The translations under genes and the position numbers were made by a program. The notes beneath the pieces are model-generated. The model had not been told where the DNA came from and did not search any database. It saw only the letters and a list, made by a program, of their open reading frames with translations. From assembly GCA_027353395.1 (NCBI GenBank), contig DAIEHU010000100.1, positions 1-8,396 of the forward strand: DNA of 8,396 nucleotides. Direction: 5' to 3'. The DNA is from Desulfobacteraceae bacterium (lineage in GTDB: Bacteria > Desulfobacterota > Desulfobacteria > Desulfobacterales > Desulfosalsimonadaceae). This document shows positions 6,260 through 8,396 of the stretch, piece by piece (position 1 is the first letter of the stretch; every line of letters begins with the position of its first letter).

Positions 6260-7939
6260 ATGAAAGAAACCTTAAGACAATTGGTCCTCAATGCCAGCAT
6301 TGCTGCATTTGAAAATAAAGAATTCATCTCCGCGGATATCCCGGCATTCACCATCGAAGAACCCAAAGCCGACGCCCATGGGGATTTATCCACCAATTTC
6401 GCCCTGGTGTCCGCCAAGGCGCTCAAAATGCCCCCGCGAAAAATCGCCGAAACCCTCCTCCGCCATATCGGCGGCAGCCACCCGCTGATCGAAAAAACCG
6501 AAATCGCGGGCCCCGGCTTTATTAATTTTTTTATCCGCCCATCGGCATGGTATCCGGTACTCACCGAAATCCATGCAAAGGATATGGATTATGGACGCGC
6601 CACCACCGGCAACGGGCAGAAGGTGCAGGTGGAATTTGTCAGCGCCAACCCCACGGGGCCGCTGCATGTGGGACACGGACGAGGCGCGATTGTGGGCGAC
6701 AGCACGGCTGCGATGCTAAATGCCTGCGGATACGAGGTGCACCGGGAATATTATATTAATGACGCTGGCAGGCAGATTCAGACCCTGGGACTGTCCGTGC
6801 TCCTGCGTTGCCGGGAACTGGCCGGACAAAAAATTGAATTTCCGGAAGAATGCTACCAGGGAGACTATATAAAGGACATCGCCGAAGAACTTCGCCGGGA
6901 AAAAGGGGACTGGATATTCACTCTCCCCGAGCCGGAAGCGGTTGCCTTCTGCTCCCGGTTCGCCGCAGACCGCATGATCATAGAAATCCGTAATGTATTA
7001 AATTCTCTGGGCATCATATTTGACAACTGGTACAGCGAACAGGCCATGGTGGACGCCGGCAAAGTCGAATCCGCCATCGAAAAATTTAAAAACCAGAAAG
7101 TCATTTATGAAAAAGACGGGGCACTGTGGTTTAACACATCCGCTTTCGGAGATGAAAAGGACCGGGTGGTGGTGCGCAACAACGGCCAGGCCACCTATTT
7201 CGCCTCTGATATCGCCTATCACCAGGACAAACTGGACCGTGGTTTTGACCGGATTATCGATGTCTGGGGGGCGGACCATCACGGATACATTCCCAGAATC
7301 CGCGCCGCCATTGAGGCCTCCGGAAAGGACAAAAGCCAGTTCACCGTCATCCTGACCCAGCTTGTCAACCTTCTGCGGCAAGGGGTTCCAGTGTCTATGG
7401 GCAAACGCTCCGGCCAGTTCATCACCCTCAAGGAAGTCATCGATGAAGTGGGCCGGGACGCGGTGCGATTTATCTTTCTGACCCGGAATTACGACAGCCC
7501 CCTGGATTTTGATCTGGAGATCGCCAAACAAAAAACAAACGACAATCCGGTATATTATGTGCAATATGTCCATGCCCGGATATCCAGTATTCTGAAAAAG
7601 GCAAAAGAAGAAAACGCCCTGACAATACCGGGCATTGATGACCCGGACCTGGGCAAAGCCATGGAGATGATCCGGGAGCCCGAAGAAATCCGCATCGTCA
7701 AGCATCTGGCCCGGTATCCGGAAACCATCCGCCAGGCCGCGGAGCTTATGGAGCCCCATCGCGTGGCGTTTTTTCTCATGGAACTGGCGGGCGATTTTCA
7801 CGCCTATTACAATAAACACCGGGTGCTTACCGAAGACCCCGCCCTCACCGCCGGACGGCTTTATTTGATCTTCGCGGTCCAGAAGGTCATCCGAAACGGC
7901 TTAACCCTGCTTGGCGTTTCCGCGCCGGACTCGATGTGA
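6260..7939 (+). CDS. argS: Arginyl-tRNA synthetase, 559 aa
   Basis: ArgS charges tRNA-Arg with arginine using ATP, and needs the tRNA for activation; it is a cytosolic class Ia synthetase. Seen in order: an N-terminal additional domain (about 1-110) with HGDLSTNFA (40-48) and a GPGFINF signature (84-90); the catalytic domain with VEFVSANPTGPLHVGHGR (124-141), where HVGH (136-139) is the HIGH motif; YYINDAGRQI (164-173); VVVRNNGQATYFASDIAYH (303-321); DVWGADHHGY (334-343); and the KMSKS-equivalent SMGKRSG (379-385), degenerate as in many ArgS. An anticodon-binding DALR-type helical domain (about 435-559) completes it. The full length matches the family (550-580). No good Shine-Dalgarno precedes the ATG at 6260, yet the N-terminus aligns with other ArgS proteins, so I keep this start. 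A membrane-protein gene begins 3 bp after the stop, indicating one transcript. Confidence 0.97.
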   Translation: MKETLRQLVLNASIAAFENKEFISADIPAFTIEEPKADAHGDLSTNFALVSAKALKMPPRKIAETLLRHIGGSHPLIEKTEIAGPGFINFFIRPSAWYPVLTEIHAKDMDYGRATTGNGQKVQVEFVSANPTGPLHVGHGRGAIVGDSTAAMLNACGYEVHREYYINDAGRQIQTLGLSVLLRCRELAGQKIEFPEECYQGDYIKDIAEELRREKGDWIFTLPEPEAVAFCSRFAADRMIIEIRNVLNSLGIIFDNWYSEQAMVDAGKVESAIEKFKNQKVIYEKDGALWFNTSAFGDEKDRVVVRNNGQATYFASDIAYHQDKLDRGFDRIIDVWGADHHGYIPRIRAAIEASGKDKSQFTVILTQLVNLLRQGVPVSMGKRSGQFITLKEVIDEVGRDAVRFIFLTRNYDSPLDFDLEIAKQKTNDNPVYYVQYVHARISSILKKAKEENALTIPGIDDPDLGKAMEMIREPEEIRIVKHLARYPETIRQAAELMEPHRVAFFLMELAGDFHAYYNKHRVLTEDPALTAGRLYLIFAVQKVIRNGLTLLGVSAPDSM

Positions 7940-7942
7940 CGT

Positions 7943-8396
7943 ATGGAAAAAGAAACCCCTGAGACAAAAAAAACACCCGCTCCCCGAAAACCGCCGGGGC
8001 CTAAACCCATCGGCTATTCCAGCATACTGGCATGGGTCATCCCCAGTTTCATTATCTGCGGATTCATGTTTTCCTTAGGCGTTCTGGTGGGCAGAAACAC
8101 CGCGCCAGTCCGGTTTGATGTGGACAGCCTGGAGGAACAATTGAATAATCTCCAACACAGGGATGAAGCCGTGAAAGCAGAAAGAGAAAACAAGGAAAAA
8201 ATGCGGCTTGCCGGGCTGGGGAAAACGTCATCCCGTGATGATATTCTCTTTCAACTGCGGGATAAGGGGGATACGTCTGAAGTATATCAACAATATGTTC
8301 CGCCTCTCTTGAAACCCAAATATCCGAAAACACCGCCGCCCAAAGACAATCCGCTTTTAGCGGAAGCGGCTGGGACCAATGAAAATGAAGGGGGGG
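7943..8396 (+). CDS. Single-pass membrane protein, probable FtsN-like SPOR-domain protein, N-terminal part, cut by right edge
   Basis: 151 residues are visible and the frame is open at the right edge. Seen: a short cytoplasmic head rich in Lys and Pro (1-24), one hydrophobic segment (about 27-49, ILAWVIPSFIICGFMFSLGV), then a hydrophilic, probably periplasmic stretch. Residues 61-90 are charged and helix-prone (DSLEEQLNNLQHRDEAVKAE onward, likely coiled coil), and a Pro/Lys-rich linker starts near 119. This type-II topology with a long linker is that of FtsN-like proteins, whose C-terminal SPOR domain binds denuded septal peptidoglycan. I recall such a gene often following argS in Desulfobacterota, but the SPOR domain itself would lie outside the window, so the name is an inference. 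The ATG is 3 bp after the argS stop with no separate promoter, so translation is probably coupled to argS. Confidence 0.7.
   Translation, partial: MEKETPETKKTPAPRKPPGPKPIGYSSILAWVIPSFIICGFMFSLGVLVGRNTAPVRFDVDSLEEQLNNLQHRDEAVKAERENKEKMRLAGLGKTSSRDDILFQLRDKGDTSEVYQQYVPPLLKPKYPKTPPPKDNPLLAEAAGTNENEGG

Noticed and set aside
6998..7819. 273-codon minus-strand open frame opposite argS
   Set aside because: It lies fully within argS, which has every expected motif; its translation shows no domain and it has no upstream signals.

Overview
The window looks like ordinary chromosomal DNA from a GC-moderate Gram-negative bacterium, most likely a sulfate-reducer-type Desulfobacterota (former Deltaproteobacteria). 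This placement is an inference from the style of the proteins: a degenerate KMSKS loop in ArgS, a Lys/Pro-rich single-pass membrane protein directly behind argS, a DUF4124-plus-SLT transglycosylase, a YkgJ-type cysteine-cluster protein, a bacterial histone-deacetylase homologue, and a palindromic intergenic repeat of the kind I remember from that group. No rRNA, tRNA, CRISPR array, insertion sequence or phage gene is visible.

Layout. Positions 1-218 (minus strand) hold the N-terminal part of a nucleoside deaminase that runs off the left edge. A 247-bp divergent intergenic region follows, with a near-perfect 19-bp palindrome. It leads into a compact plus-strand trio: a short HyuA-like ASKHA ATPase (466-2151), a class-II-like histone deacetylase family enzyme with a Cys-rich tail (2178-3494), and an EpmA/GenX-type EF-P lysyl ligase (3506-4423). 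The gaps are only 26 and 11 bp, so they are probably one transcript. A textbook sigma-70 promoter with extended -10 (4440-4469) then drives a secreted lytic transglycosylase (4563-5225), followed after 70 bp by a YkgJ-family cysteine-cluster protein (5296-5979). A 280-bp intergenic region contains a degenerate palindromic repeat element and a plausible promoter. It precedes argS (6260-7939), which is followed after 3 bp by a membrane-anchored protein cut by the right edge (7943-8396); I suspect an FtsN-like SPOR-domain protein.

How the genes might work together. Two of the three genes in the first operon act, by family, on lysine side chains or amines: the HDAC homologue removes acyl groups, and EpmA attaches (beta-)lysine to a lysine of elongation factor P. 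The HyuA-like ATPase has no HyuB partner and is shorter than classical HyuA. A shared role in lysine or polyamine-type amide chemistry is possible but unproven. The transglycosylase and the membrane protein are cell-envelope genes, and argS is housekeeping. I do not see a clear undescribed defence or mobile system. The most unusual items are the hyuA-like/HDAC/epmA gene set, the CxxC tail of the deacetylase, the shortened EpmA, and the two intergenic palindromes.
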